Assembly: GCA_023662725.1 (NCBI GenBank)
Contig: JAMPIL010000001.1
Coordinates: forward strand, 394,258-458,257
Direction: 5' to 3'
Length of the DNA: 64,000 nucleotides
Origin: Ruminococcus flavefaciens
GTDB lineage: Bacteria > Bacillota > Clostridia > Oscillospirales > Ruminococcaceae
A program made the position numbers and the translations under genes. Under the pieces are notes generated by a model. That model worked only from the letters and a program-made list of their open reading frames with translations. It made no database searches and was not told where the DNA came from. Below are positions 34,716-43,993 of the stretch, one piece after another (position 1 is the stretch's first letter; the number at the start of each line of letters is the position of its first letter).

Positions 34716-37007
34716 TTGAAAAGTTTAACTGAAAATATAAAGTCATTTATAATAATTATTATGGTGATAGTCCTTGTTTTGTTCAGCGGAACTCGTCTTA
34801 TGGAAATTCAGGTCGTTGGAGATGAAAATATTAAAGAACCTGAACAATATGCTCCCGGAACTCTCTCTTATGTCCATGAGATAAAAGCTACCCGTGGCGA
34901 AATTATGGATTACAACGGGAATATACTTGTCACAAACGATGCAAGATGCAATCTTGTTCTGAAAAAAGCGTTCTTTCCGGACGACCTTAAAGAAGGAAAT
35001 AAAATTCTTCTCGGAATATATAATGCCCTTAAAGAACATGGATTTGAATTTAAAGAGAGTATTCCCATAACTAAAGATAAACCCTACGTTTTCACGGTCA
35101 ATGACGCTTCCGAGATTATTTCCAATCTCAATCTTAATGTTTATGCTTCGGCTGAAAACTGTATTGATAAGCTTATCGAAGATTGCGAGATAGATGAAAG
35201 CTACACCGACGAAGAAAAAAGAATCATAGCCGGAATGCGTTATGAGATGATGGCTAAGGATTTTTCATATGAAATTGACCTCACGCTTGCTGAAAATATT
35301 GATTCCCAAACAGTTGTCGATATGAAAGAGCTTGGCAACCTTTATAAGGGAATTGAGGTTGTGGAAGATTCCGAACGCAGTATCGTAAGAGGTGATATTC
35401 TTCCTCATGAAATAGGAACTGTCGGACCGATTTACGCCGAGGAATACGATGAGCTAAAAAAACAGGGGTATGCCATGGATGACACCCTCGGAAAAAGCGG
35501 AATTGAATCAGCGATGGAAAAGGAACTTCGTGGAATCAATGGTGAAGAAGAAATTCTCATCAATGACGGTTCGGTCGTTGACATCAAAACAATTACCCAT
35601 ACCTCCACCGGAGCTTCTGTAAAACTCACGGTTGACGGAAATTTTCAGCTTAAGCTCCAGAATATACTCGATACTTTCATTGATAATTTTCCGTCAATAA
35701 ATCCTAAGCCGAATGTTCTGAAAGATACCAACTGCGGTGCTGTTGTGGTTATCGACTGCAAAACCGGCGCTCTCAGAGGCGCTGCGACTGCCCCGACCTA
35801 TAACCTTAAAGATTACGCTGAAAACTTCGATTATTTCCTTAACGCAAAGGATTCTCCCCTGCTTAACCGCTGTACATGGGGATTATACCGTCCCGGCTCA
35901 ACCTTTAAAACAATAACGGCAACCGCCGGGCTCAATGAAGGCGCTGTTACCGCCGATACTCTTCTAAGATGCGAACCGGGTTACACATTTTATGGATCTC
36001 CTTATTCATGTACAGGAACTCATTATGATATTTCCATGAGAAAAGCTATCGAAGTTTCCTGTAATATTTATTTTTATGAAGTATCCAGAACTCTTGGAAT
36101 TGACAATATTACGAAATATGCAAAACTTTACGGTCTTGCCTCAAGTACCGGGCTTGAAACCGGAGACGCTGCCGGTTATCTCTGTAATCCCGAAACATTT
36201 GCCGAAAACGGCATCCCTTGGTATGTCGGCTATGTAATTCAAGCTGGTATCGGAAACCAGGATGCAGGTATAACTCCACTTCAGATGGCCGTTGTAGCAA
36301 GCACTATCGGAAACAGAGGCGTTCGTTATCAGCCATATCTTGTTGACAGCCTTCACGAATATGGTACTAACAAGCTTATTTCCGAAACTCAACCGACTAT
36401 TGCCGAAAAAATAAACCTAAGCTACGATGATCTTTATGACCCGATAATCGCCGGAATGATTGACGCTTCCCATAATATGCCCGCGCAGTATTCCTTACAG
36501 AACCTGGGATTCGATGTTGCTATCAAAACAGGTACTCCACAGACCGGAGCAAATCTTGAACAGCAAAACTCTTTCTTCATCGGATTTGCTCCCGCTGATA
36601 ATCCTGAAGTTGCTTTCGCCGGAGTTGTTGAAAGCGCTGAATATTCAAAGTATATGATTCGTGACATTCTTCTCGCATATCAGGAATGTTATGGTCTTAA
36701 CGGCGTTAAGCCAACAGTGAAGCCTCTTCCGGAAGAGGTTCGTCCGGCAATTGAAACGACTGACGCATCTTCAAGTGAAATAACTACAACTTCATCTGCT
36801 GAAACTACTACAACAGATACTACGTCCGAAACAACTTCCGCAACAACTACAGCATCTCCTATAACAGAACCTGTTCCGGCATACACAGCTCCTCCGGTAA
36901 CAGATACTCCCTATACAGAACCGCAAAATACGTCATCCAGCGAACCTCAGACTGATACAACCGGCGAACCGCCTGTTCCCGGAAATAATCACACACCGGA
37001 ACAATAA
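34716..37007 (+). CDS. mrdA: Class B penicillin-binding protein (PBP2/MrdA type)
   Basis: Transpeptidase of the elongasome. The 763-aa protein has an N-terminal membrane helix (about 10-28), a dimerisation domain starting near TRGEIMDYNGN, and the transpeptidase domain with Ser395 in STFK, SCN (SxN) and KTG at 604. The last 85 residues are a Ser/Thr/Pro-rich tail with no known fold, probably an extended stalk through the wall. The start is TTG with AAAGGAGG 7 bp before it. Confidence 0.93.
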   Translation: MKSLTENIKSFIIIIMVIVLVLFSGTRLMEIQVVGDENIKEPEQYAPGTLSYVHEIKATRGEIMDYNGNILVTNDARCNLVLKKAFFPDDLKEGNKILLGIYNALKEHGFEFKESIPITKDKPYVFTVNDASEIISNLNLNVYASAENCIDKLIEDCEIDESYTDEEKRIIAGMRYEMMAKDFSYEIDLTLAENIDSQTVVDMKELGNLYKGIEVVEDSERSIVRGDILPHEIGTVGPIYAEEYDELKKQGYAMDDTLGKSGIESAMEKELRGINGEEEILINDGSVVDIKTITHTSTGASVKLTVDGNFQLKLQNILDTFIDNFPSINPKPNVLKDTNCGAVVVIDCKTGALRGAATAPTYNLKDYAENFDYFLNAKDSPLLNRCTWGLYRPGSTFKTITATAGLNEGAVTADTLLRCEPGYTFYGSPYSCTGTHYDISMRKAIEVSCNIYFYEVSRTLGIDNITKYAKLYGLASSTGLETGDAAGYLCNPETFAENGIPWYVGYVIQAGIGNQDAGITPLQMAVVASTIGNRGVRYQPYLVDSLHEYGTNKLISETQPTIAEKINLSYDDLYDPIIAGMIDASHNMPAQYSLQNLGFDVAIKTGTPQTGANLEQQNSFFIGFAPADNPEVAFAGVVESAEYSKYMIRDILLAYQECYGLNGVKPTVKPLPEEVRPAIETTDASSSEITTTSSAETTTTDTTSETTSATTTASPITEPVPAYTAPPVTDTPYTEPQNTSSSEPQTDTTGEPPVPGNNHTPEQ

Positions 37008-37015
37008 TAATCAAC

Positions 37016-37057
37016 AGAACCTGTCTTTGATGTTCAAGGACAGGTTCTGAAAATTTT
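37016..37057 (+). terminator. Terminator after the class B PBP
   Basis: AGAACCTGTC (37016-37025) pairs with GACAGGTTCT (37039-37048); a T-run (ATTTTT) follows after GAAA. Confidence 0.65.
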
Positions 37058-37107
37058 TACGCATAAATTTACCTCTTCTGTCAATAATAAAAGCGGAGGT
37101 GTTATGC

Positions 37108-37926
37108 ATGAAAAAAGAAAATAACACGAAAAAAGGCTCGAAAGGCTTTTACGCAGCTTTAGGAATAAGTGCAGTCATGATTGGTTCAGCTTGTTTTTTC
37201 GCCTATGATCAGGGAGAAAAGCTGAATAACAAAAATACGGCTGATAATATTATTTCCGTTCCCGAAGCTCCTGTTGACAAAAAAACAACCGGTATTCCGA
37301 AAACAACTACTATCCCCATTCAGACGACCGCTCCGGTTTACACTACGGCAGCCGCAGTAACAACAGCTCCTACAATCACCGCTGCTGTTTCCGTTGAAAC
37401 TCTTCCGGCGGCTGATATTGTAAAAAGCGATCCGCCTGCCGCATCAGAAAACATCGAAGAAACAGAGAATTCAGCACAGGTAAACTCGGATTCAAACGGA
37501 GCATCAAAGCTTGAAAACGTAAAACCGCCGCTTTCTGATATGAGCAATATAATTAACCCTTTCAGCGGCAGCGAACTTGTTAAAAATGAAACTACAGGCT
37601 CATGGCAGACTCATAATGGAACCGATTTTGCCGCAGAGGTCGGAACAGAAGTGTTCTCCATTTCTTCGGGAGAGGTCACGAAAATAGATACCGACCAATT
37701 ATGGGGAGTTTGCGTTACGATAAATCATCATAACGGCTATGTTTCAAAATATTGCAGCCTTGGAAATGATTTATCGGTTCAGGAAGGCGACCTCGTTGCA
37801 AGCGGAGCAGTTATCGGCGTTGTCGGGCAAACTGCCGATATTGAAAGCGCAGTCGCTCCTCATCTTCACATTGAACTCCAGCATAACGGATCTTATGTTG
37901 ATCCGCTTTCAGCAATTAAAGAATAA
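37108..37926 (+). CDS. M23 (LytM) family peptidase, SpoIIQ-like
   Basis: A 272-aa protein: N-terminal membrane helix (about 13-32), a Thr/Pro/Ala-rich linker to about 140, and a LytM domain with zinc ligands THNGTDF (His and Asp) and HLHIEL. The wording WQTHNGTDFAAEVGTEVF and QTADIESAVAPHLHIEL is close to what I know of clostridial SpoIIQ, which bridges mother cell and forespore with SpoIIIAH. Unlike Bacillus SpoIIQ, the zinc site is intact. An alternative is a general cell-wall endopeptidase of the mre cluster. SD GGAGGT lies 7 bp before the ATG. Confidence 0.78.
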   Translation: MKKENNTKKGSKGFYAALGISAVMIGSACFFAYDQGEKLNNKNTADNIISVPEAPVDKKTTGIPKTTTIPIQTTAPVYTTAAAVTTAPTITAAVSVETLPAADIVKSDPPAASENIEETENSAQVNSDSNGASKLENVKPPLSDMSNIINPFSGSELVKNETTGSWQTHNGTDFAAEVGTEVFSISSGEVTKIDTDQLWGVCVTINHHNGYVSKYCSLGNDLSVQEGDLVASGAVIGVVGQTADIESAVAPHLHIELQHNGSYVDPLSAIKE

Positions 37927-37930
37927 GAAT

Positions 37931-37963
37931 ATCCGGCAGAAATTAAAATCTGCCGGATTTTTT
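37931..37963. terminator. Bidirectional terminator between M23 gene and xylB
   Basis: A perfect 10-bp stem, ATCCGGCAGA (37931-37940) with TCTGCCGGAT (37949-37958), T-run after it on the plus strand; xylB converges from the other side. Confidence 0.9.
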
Positions 37964-37971
37964 GCTGATTA

Positions 37972-39495
37972 TCAGATATTTGCAAGAGCTTTGAATTTTT
38001 CCTTTAATGCCGGATAAATATCTCGGTAAAGCTGATAATATTTCTCATATTCAAGAACATTTTCCACAGTCGGAGCTTGAACTTTATCTGCTCTTACGAT
38101 CTCTGCACAAGCATTTGGAACACTGTCATAAAGTCCTGCCCCAACACTCGCAAGAATAGCAGCTCCAAGCGCAGGACCTTCCTTTGAAGCAGTCGTTTTA
38201 ACCCTGCAATTATAAAGATCGGCGAGCATACTTCTCCAGAGAGGTGAAGAACCACCTCCGCCGCAGGCAGTCATGTCGCTCACGTTAACATTCATTTCAC
38301 GGAAAACCTCAATGCAGTCACGAAGCGAATACGTTACACCCTCCATAACAGCACGAAGCATATCACGGCGAGTATGAATTGCCGACAAACCAAAGAAAAC
38401 TCCTCTTGCATCCGGATCGAGATGAGGAGTTCTTTCTCCCATAAGATATGGCAGATACAGCAGACGATTCGCTCCGACAGGCACTTGCTCCGCCTGTTTG
38501 TCCATGAGGTAGTATTCATCAACTCCCATAAGATTTGCGGTTTCTTTTTCGCTCATGCAGAAATTATCCCTGAACCACTTCAGCGAAAGTCCAGCGCCCT
38601 GAGTAACTCCCATAACGTGCCAGCTATCAGGCACAGCGGCACAGCAAGTATGAACTCTACCGAGCTTGTCGATAGAGATATTTGAAGTGTGAGCAAACAC
38701 AACTCCCGATGTACCGATTGTCGTGAACGCCTTGCCGTCCTCAACAACGCCTGTACCAACAGCTGCCGCAGCATTATCTCCTGCACCGCCGACAACTATC
38801 GTTCCCTCGCAAAGTCCGAGAGCGTTAGCCATTTCTCTGCTTAAAACCCCAGTCACTTCGTATGATTCATAAACTTTTCCAAGCCAGTTTTTGTCGATTT
38901 CAAATGTAGAAAGAAGCTCATCCGACCAACAGCGGTTCGGAACATCAAGAAGCTGCATTCCGGAAGCGTCAGAAACCTCAGTCGCATATTCGTGCGTAAG
39001 CACAAATCTAAGATAATCCTTCGGCAAAAGAATATGAGCGACCTTTTCATATATTTCAGGTTCGTTGTTTTTCACCCACAGAATTTTTGCGGCAGTCCAG
39101 CCTGTCAGCGCAGGATTAGCCGTAATCTCCACAAGCTTTTCATGTCCTACAATACGGTTCATCTCGTCAACCTCAAAAGCCGTACGCTGATCGCACCAAA
39201 TAATTGAATTTCGCAGAACGTTATTGTTCTTATCAAGCATGACGAGACCGTGCATTTGTCCCGAAATACCGATGCCCTTAACGTCCTCCTTTTTAACTCC
39301 GCTCTGAGACATAACAGCTTTGATCGTATCAATCATTGCGTTTGCCCAATCTGCCGGATTCTGCTCTGCATAGCCGTTTTTCGGCTGATACATGGAATAT
39401 TCTATCGTTTTGGAAGCAATTACCGATCCCTTTTCATCAAAAAGGACTGTCTTTGTACCACTCGTACCGCAGTCCACGCCTATAATATATGACAT
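37972..39495 (-). CDS. xylB: Xylulokinase
   Basis: Phosphorylates D-xylulose to xylulose-5-phosphate for the pentose phosphate pathway. The 507-aa FGGY kinase has GVDCGTSGTKTVLFDEKG at the N-terminus, GISGQMHGLVMLD, and the C-terminal ACGGGGSSPLWRSMLAD. The start at 39495 has AAAGGA about 9 bp before it and gives the family N-terminus MSYIIGVDCG. It lies downstream of xylA with a small unknown gene between them. Confidence 0.95.
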   Translation of the reverse strand: MSYIIGVDCGTSGTKTVLFDEKGSVIASKTIEYSMYQPKNGYAEQNPADWANAMIDTIKAVMSQSGVKKEDVKGIGISGQMHGLVMLDKNNNVLRNSIIWCDQRTAFEVDEMNRIVGHEKLVEITANPALTGWTAAKILWVKNNEPEIYEKVAHILLPKDYLRFVLTHEYATEVSDASGMQLLDVPNRCWSDELLSTFEIDKNWLGKVYESYEVTGVLSREMANALGLCEGTIVVGGAGDNAAAAVGTGVVEDGKAFTTIGTSGVVFAHTSNISIDKLGRVHTCCAAVPDSWHVMGVTQGAGLSLKWFRDNFCMSEKETANLMGVDEYYLMDKQAEQVPVGANRLLYLPYLMGERTPHLDPDARGVFFGLSAIHTRRDMLRAVMEGVTYSLRDCIEVFREMNVNVSDMTACGGGGSSPLWRSMLADLYNCRVKTTASKEGPALGAAILASVGAGLYDSVPNACAEIVRADKVQAPTVENVLEYEKYYQLYRDIYPALKEKFKALANI

Positions 39496-39551
39496 ATAAC
39501 TATTTCCTTTCAAAATTTGTTTTTAATATAAATCAGAATTTATCTCGACTT

Positions 39552-39935
39552 TTATTGCTCAAAATAAGGATAACTTAAATTCTTAAATCCTCCCTTTGTT
39601 GAAAGAAAAATTTCATAAGACTGCTCATTTATCGAAAAGTCTTTCAGTTTAATTTCATTTGAGAGACACCCATCCATTGTACTGGCAAAAATTGTTTCTA
39701 CCTCATCGTCCAACTCGATTTCAACAGTTTGTCCGTTGGATATTCTTACTCCGATGCTATCAAGTATTGAAATCTCTATTCTTGGTATCGCTTGACCCAT
39801 AACATTAAATTTGCACAGGTCTCCGTCTAAATTATATTTACACATAAATTCTTTTTTATTGATATTTGTTATAACCCAATACGGTAATAACGCCGAAGCA
39901 AATTTCCTTTTCCTTTTTATGACTATTTTTTGCAA
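39552..39935 (-). CDS. Hypothetical protein between xylA and xylB
   Basis: About 127 aa, not recognised. It is basic at the N-terminus (KIVIKRKRKF) and mostly beta-predicted after, with no membrane segment or known motif. The start is uncertain: TTG at 39935 is placed well after AGAGGTGA; a GTG at 39944 would sit inside that ribosome site. Codon and base use look more AT-rich than xylA and xylB, so it may be a later insertion into the xylose cluster. Confidence 0.6.
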   Translation of the reverse strand: MQKIVIKRKRKFASALLPYWVITNINKKEFMCKYNLDGDLCKFNVMGQAIPRIEISILDSIGVRISNGQTVEIELDDEVETIFASTMDGCLSNEIKLKDFSINEQSYEIFLSTKGGFKNLSYPYFEQ

Positions 39936-40049
39936 AATTTTCACCTCTGTAAATCTCGATTTATCTGATTACTACTAATATGCCAAAAGACGTTCAGAAC
40001 GCTTACTCCATGAGGAGCTGTGTCCTAAACGTCCCATAAAATATAAAAA

Positions 40050-41372
40050 TTAAAGACTGAACATAATATTGTTCATAACAGCTTCGAGCATCTCCTGACG
40101 TCCGCTGCCGAGAGAATCGGTAACCTCTCCCTTTTCGAGAGCATATTTTTCAAGGTCATCCATTGTTGCTTTACCGTCAATGATATCCTTTCCTATGCCT
40201 GTTTTCCAAGAAGAATATCTTTCCTCAACAAAATTGTCGATTCTTCCATCGTCGATCATCTTCTGAGCAATTCTCAGACCGAGCGCAAAGGTGTCCATTC
40301 CAGCGATATAGCTGTGGAAAATATCCTCTGGAGTAAACGAACCTCTTCTTGCCTTTGAATCGAAATTCAGACCGCCGTTAGTGAATCCTCCGGCTTTGAG
40401 AACCTCATACATACAGAGAGCAGCTTCGTAAACATTTGTGGGGAACTGGTCGGTGTCCCAACCGAGAAGCGTATCGCCCTGATTAGCATCAATAGAACCG
40501 AATGCGCCGTTTTCTCTTGCTACACGAAGTTCATGCTGGAAAGTATGCTGAGCGAGAGTAGCGTGATTTGCTTCAATATTCATCTTGAAGTCTTTATCAA
40601 GACCGTACTTGCGGAGGAATCCGAGGACAGTAGCCGTATCGAAGTCATACTGATGCTTTGTAGGCTCCTTTGGCTTAGGCTCAATGTAGAAATCACCGGT
40701 GTAGCCGATAGAACGTGCATAATCAACAGAAAGTTTCATAAGACGAGCCATATTATCAAGTTCAAGTCCCATATTTGTGTTGAGAAGAGTTTCGTAGCCT
40801 TCTCTTCCGCCCCAGAAAACGTAACCGTTTCCGCCAAGTTTGACTGTAGCTTCAATAGCTTTTTTTATCTGAGCAGCCGAAAATGCGAAAACATCAGCCG
40901 ACGGAGAAGTTCCTGCGCCGTGCATATAGCGTGGGTGATCGAAGCATTTTGCCGTGCCCCAAAGGCACTTCATACCTGTTTCAGCCTGCTTTTCCTTAAT
41001 GTAATCCGTTATCTCGTCGAGCTTTGCATTTGTTTCAGCAAGACTGCCGTATTCCGGAGAGAGATCACGGTCATGGAAGCAGAAATACCCGATAGACAGC
41101 TTTTCCATAATTTCAAAAGCAGCGTCGACCTTAGCCTTTGCTCTTGCTGTAGGATCCGACTCGCCCCATGTCTTGTCGGCTGTACCAACTCCGAACATAT
41201 CTGTTCCGTCGCCGCCCATTGTATGCCACCATGAAAGTGCAAAACGGAGCTGTTCTTTCATTGTTTTCCCGCCAATGATCTCATCAGGATTGTAGTACTT
41301 GAACGCCAGAGGTTTTGTAGAGTTCTTTCCTTCGTACTGGATTTTGCCTATTCCTTTAAAAAATTCGCTCAT
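40050..41372 (-). CDS. xylA: Xylose isomerase
   Basis: Interconverts D-xylose and D-xylulose. The 440-aa protein belongs to the longer class II enzymes. Key motifs: [14 protein letters not shown] with the catalytic His, [16 protein letters not shown] with the catalytic Lys and metal-binding Glu, [19 protein letters not shown], and [20 protein letters not shown]. An AGGAGG site lies before the ATG, inside the loop of a 6-bp AATAAC/GTTATT hairpin (41374-41393). Confidence 0.97.
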   Translation of the reverse strand: MSEFFKGIGKIQYEGKNSTKPLAFKYYNPDEIIGGKTMKEQLRFALSWWHTMGGDGTDMFGVGTADKTWGESDPTARAKAKVDAAFEIMEKLSIGYFCFHDRDLSPEYGSLAETNAKLDEITDYIKEKQAETGMKCLWGTAKCFDHPRYMHGAGTSPSADVFAFSAAQIKKAIEATVKLGGNGYVFWGGREGYETLLNTNMGLELDNMARLMKLSVDYARSIGYTGDFYIEPKPKEPTKHQYDFDTATVLGFLRKYGLDKDFKMNIEANHATLAQHTFQHELRVARENGAFGSIDANQGDTLLGWDTDQFPTNVYEAALCMYEVLKAGGFTNGGLNFDSKARRGSFTPEDIFHSYIAGMDTFALGLRIAQKMIDDGRIDNFVEERYSSWKTGIGKDIIDGKATMDDLEKYALEKGEVTDSLGSGRQEMLEAVMNNIMFSL

Positions 41373-41457
41373 AAATAACCTCCTAAAGTTATTCTGCCTG
41401 TCACATAAACACTCCCTGCAACAGACTTTTATTTTAAGAATTCTTCCGAATCTTAAA

Positions 41458-42693
41458 TCAGCTTAAAAGATCCAAAGAAATTTTCCTTGAATCAACGTCA
41501 TAATACTCCTCGATTTCAGCAACATAATAACTAAAGCAGTTCTTTCCGTTAAATATCATAACATCGCCCTCTTCCGGAACACCTATAATTTCGAGCTGTT
41601 CATCAGTAAGCGTATTAAGGTAAACAGAGTTATCTTTTTCAACAACAAAAATCGGACTTCCATAATCATTTGTATGTTCATTATTAAATATCTCAAACGC
41701 CTTGCCATTAAAATCACTGAAATAAACTTTGCTTCCGGATTTAGCCTTGATTTCATCAAGAAGCTCTGCCGATGGCGAAAGAACGTAGTACCTTCCGTCT
41801 GAATCACGTCCGATATCGAAAAGCTCAAGCTGCTCGTCAGTGAGTTCATCAAGCTTTATCGGATCAACATCCGAAGCAGTTTTTCCGATTTCAAATCTTC
41901 TTGAAACGGTTATATCATCAATCTGAAGCATCTCGTCATAGGTGTAACCAAGTTTTTTCAGCTCATCTTCTGAAAGATGAATAACTATATTATCTGAAAT
42001 TTCATTAAGATGAGCTGTAATTTCAGAGCGTGGCAACGTTACCCATTCAACGTTTACTTCTTCGTTTATCGGTCTTTCTATATGAACGACACGTTCCATA
42101 TCCTTGAGCGTAAACGTTGCATAAAGCAGTTTATATTCAAGGTCAGCGTCGTTTGGTTCAACATAAACGGCAGTGCTTCCGTTTGAGGTATCCTCTGTAT
42201 TTACCACTCTGTAGCGATATTTTCCAGACGGGGATACGCCGGAATCAACAACAGTTTCCTTAACAGAAGTTACAAAGAACGACGTAAACAGAAAATATCC
42301 GAGAGCGCCAAAAATATACATCAAAAGCACAATCGTTCCCAAAGCAGTTTTGGTTCCCTCTCCGGCGCCGGAAAGAAGCAGAATAGCAACTCCCGTAAAA
42401 ACAATAGGAATGATCATTCCCCATTCCCCAAAATAAAGCAGCACCACCGGAAGCATCGCCGGCAGTATGATAAAGCTTGATATACGTGTTAAAATCTGTT
42501 TTCTTGTATAAAGCATAACAACCATCGCAAGAATTGATATTCCTGTGATTATAAGGCACTGTGAAATTTTGGCGTGAATGGTTATTTCATAAAAAATTGA
42601 GAGATAGCAGAGACGGCATACTCCCAAAGCGTATAGCAGACTGACGATTGCCGCAACTCTCTTTGTCCAGATATTTTCGAAAAAATTTTTCAT
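41458..42693 (-). CDS. Hypothetical membrane protein with large C-terminal domain
   Basis: A 411-aa protein of no recognised family. Five hydrophobic segments lie in the first 145 residues, then about 265 residues of acidic, soluble sequence, probably outside. The phrase LTDEQLE occurs twice (near 280 and 365), in similar surroundings (followed by a short acidic beta-rich unit), suggesting an internal duplication. A CGGAGG ribosome site precedes the ATG. It is upstream of xylA on the same strand, but the 85-bp gap gives no proof of co-transcription. Confidence 0.7.
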   Translation of the reverse strand: MKNFFENIWTKRVAAIVSLLYALGVCRLCYLSIFYEITIHAKISQCLIITGISILAMVVMLYTRKQILTRISSFIILPAMLPVVLLYFGEWGMIIPIVFTGVAILLLSGAGEGTKTALGTIVLLMYIFGALGYFLFTSFFVTSVKETVVDSGVSPSGKYRYRVVNTEDTSNGSTAVYVEPNDADLEYKLLYATFTLKDMERVVHIERPINEEVNVEWVTLPRSEITAHLNEISDNIVIHLSEDELKKLGYTYDEMLQIDDITVSRRFEIGKTASDVDPIKLDELTDEQLELFDIGRDSDGRYYVLSPSAELLDEIKAKSGSKVYFSDFNGKAFEIFNNEHTNDYGSPIFVVEKDNSVYLNTLTDEQLEIIGVPEEGDVMIFNGKNCFSYYVAEIEEYYDVDSRKISLDLLS

Positions 42694-42846
42694 TTCTACC
42701 TCCGAAAGATATAATAGCTGTTCTTATTTATATGAGAACACATTTTGAATTCAGATACATATACATAATATTATTATAACATTTTCAAATGAAAGTTACA
42801 AGTAATTTCCAAAATTTTTTCTGAAAAATTAATAAAAACTTCTCTC

Positions 42847-42875
42847 TTTACAAATAAAAGAAAAAATAGTATAAT
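42847..42875 (+). promoter_or_regulatory. Sigma-A promoter of the VanZ-like gene
   Basis: TTTACA (42847-42852), 17-bp spacer, TATAAT (42870-42875), 30 bp before the ATG. Confidence 0.8.
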
Positions 42876-42905
42876 ATAATAGTAGCATAAAGAGAGGATA
42901 AACGT

Positions 42906-43409
42906 ATGAAATCAAAATTTTCAACTATTTCAAGAATATTTTTTATCATAGCTGCAATTATCTGCATGGCAGTTATTTTCAATTTTTCGAGTGAAAACGC
43001 TGAAAAATCCTCCGATACAAGCGGAGTTATAACCGATAAGGCTGTTCATACCTTTGTAAAAGATTATGAGAAAATGCCTTCGGAAAAGAAAACTTCAATT
43101 CGTGAAAAAGTCAGCCACATCGTCCGAAAAACTGCACATTTTTCAATATATGCGGCTTTAGGATTCTGCATTTCAATGGCAGCAGGAAAGCGCAAACTTT
43201 TCACCAAAGGTTCAGCGTTTACTGTTATGCTCTGCTTCATTTATGCTTTTTCCGACGAACTCCATCAGAATTTTATTCCCGGACGTTCCTGCGAATTCAA
43301 AGATATGATGATAGATACCGCCGGAGCAACAGCAGGAATGCTGCTTTCGCTGATCATGCTGATGCTAATACATAAAACAATAATCATAAAAAATAAAAAC
43401 CTGTCATAA
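42906..43409 (+). CDS. VanZ family membrane protein
   Basis: A 167-aa membrane protein with four hydrophobic segments. It has the VanZ signature: FSSENAEKSSDTSG after the first helix, RKTAHFSIYAALGF, and AFSDELHQNFIPGRSCEFKDMMIDTAGA. VanZ-like proteins are known for low-level teicoplanin resistance, but most chromosomal copies have no proven role. A GAGAGG site lies before the ATG. It has its own promoter and is followed by a hairpin. Confidence 0.9.
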   Translation: MKSKFSTISRIFFIIAAIICMAVIFNFSSENAEKSSDTSGVITDKAVHTFVKDYEKMPSEKKTSIREKVSHIVRKTAHFSIYAALGFCISMAAGKRKLFTKGSAFTVMLCFIYAFSDELHQNFIPGRSCEFKDMMIDTAGATAGMLLSLIMLMLIHKTIIIKNKNLS

Positions 43410-43435
43410 GAGCAATAGTCATATGGAAATTTTGA

Positions 43436-43473
43436 GCCATAACATTTTTGATTATAAATAAAAATGTTATGGC
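43436..43473 (+). terminator. Hairpin after the VanZ-like gene
   Basis: A perfect 14-bp stem, GCCATAACATTTTT (43436-43449) with AAAAATGTTATGGC (43460-43473). The T-run after it is weak (GTTTC), so efficiency is uncertain. Confidence 0.65.
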
Positions 43474-43480
43474 GTTTCTA

Positions 43481-43509
43481 TTGACATATAATTCTTCTTA
43501 ATATATAAT
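43481..43509 (+). promoter_or_regulatory. Consensus promoter of small membrane protein gene
   Basis: Perfect TTGACA (43481-43486), 17-bp spacer, perfect TATAAT (43504-43509). This is one of the strongest promoters in the window, in front of a 108-codon gene. Confidence 0.85.
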
Positions 43510-43546
43510 TTAAGTAAGATAAATTGGATTTTACGGAGGAAATGTT

Positions 43547-43873
43547 ATGGAAAAACAAATAAATTATAGCAGAAAGATCATATCTGTCATTTCAATGCTA
43601 TTTCCTTTGCTCTATACTCTAATGTATCTGCCAATTTGGAACGGCAACAATTTAGAAATATATAATAATTTTACATTAGTTCTATTTATAATTCAAGTTA
43701 TCGCTTTTGCTTTGGCAGCAATAAACTCCTACAATATCATTTTTAAAAGAAGATTATTACATCAGTCTACTTTTATTGTATCTATGATTATTTCAGTCTT
43801 ATTGCTCGGCTTTGTTTGTATTTTTTTCGTTGAAAATCTAATGGGAATACCACCTATTCCACCGCAACAATAA
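43547..43873 (+). CDS. Small hypothetical membrane protein
   Basis: A 108-aa protein with three hydrophobic segments (about 10-30, 40-62, 73-97) and a Pro-rich end (GIPPIPPQQ). No family is recognised. A GGAGG site precedes the ATG, and a perfect consensus promoter drives it, so it is likely a real, well expressed gene. Its base composition is more AT-rich than that of its neighbours. Confidence 0.65.
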   Translation: MEKQINYSRKIISVISMLFPLLYTLMYLPIWNGNNLEIYNNFTLVLFIIQVIAFALAAINSYNIIFKRRLLHQSTFIVSMIISVLLLGFVCIFFVENLMGIPPIPPQQ

Positions 43874-43910
43874 ATTCTGATTTATACGAATAAACAAATA
43901 ATAAAAATAA

Positions 43911-43942
43911 GCCCGAAAGCAGTTGAAAAGCTACTTTCGGGC
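43911..43942 (-). terminator. Terminator between small membrane gene and ROK regulator
   Basis: GCCCGAAAG (43911-43919) pairs with CTTTCGGGC (43934-43942). On the minus strand it is followed by TTATTTTTATT, fitting termination of the ROK gene; it may also stop the plus-strand gene. Confidence 0.8.
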
Positions 43943-43993
43943 ATTACTTCTATATGAGTATTCGTCTTAATAACCGGTTTTATTTTAAAAGAT

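Noticed and set aside
37061-37090. GCATA-N14-GTCAATAATA, like a sigma-F promoter before the SpoIIQ-like gene
   Set aside because: The predicted start would fall inside the ribosome site, leaving no leader. The match is too loose without data.
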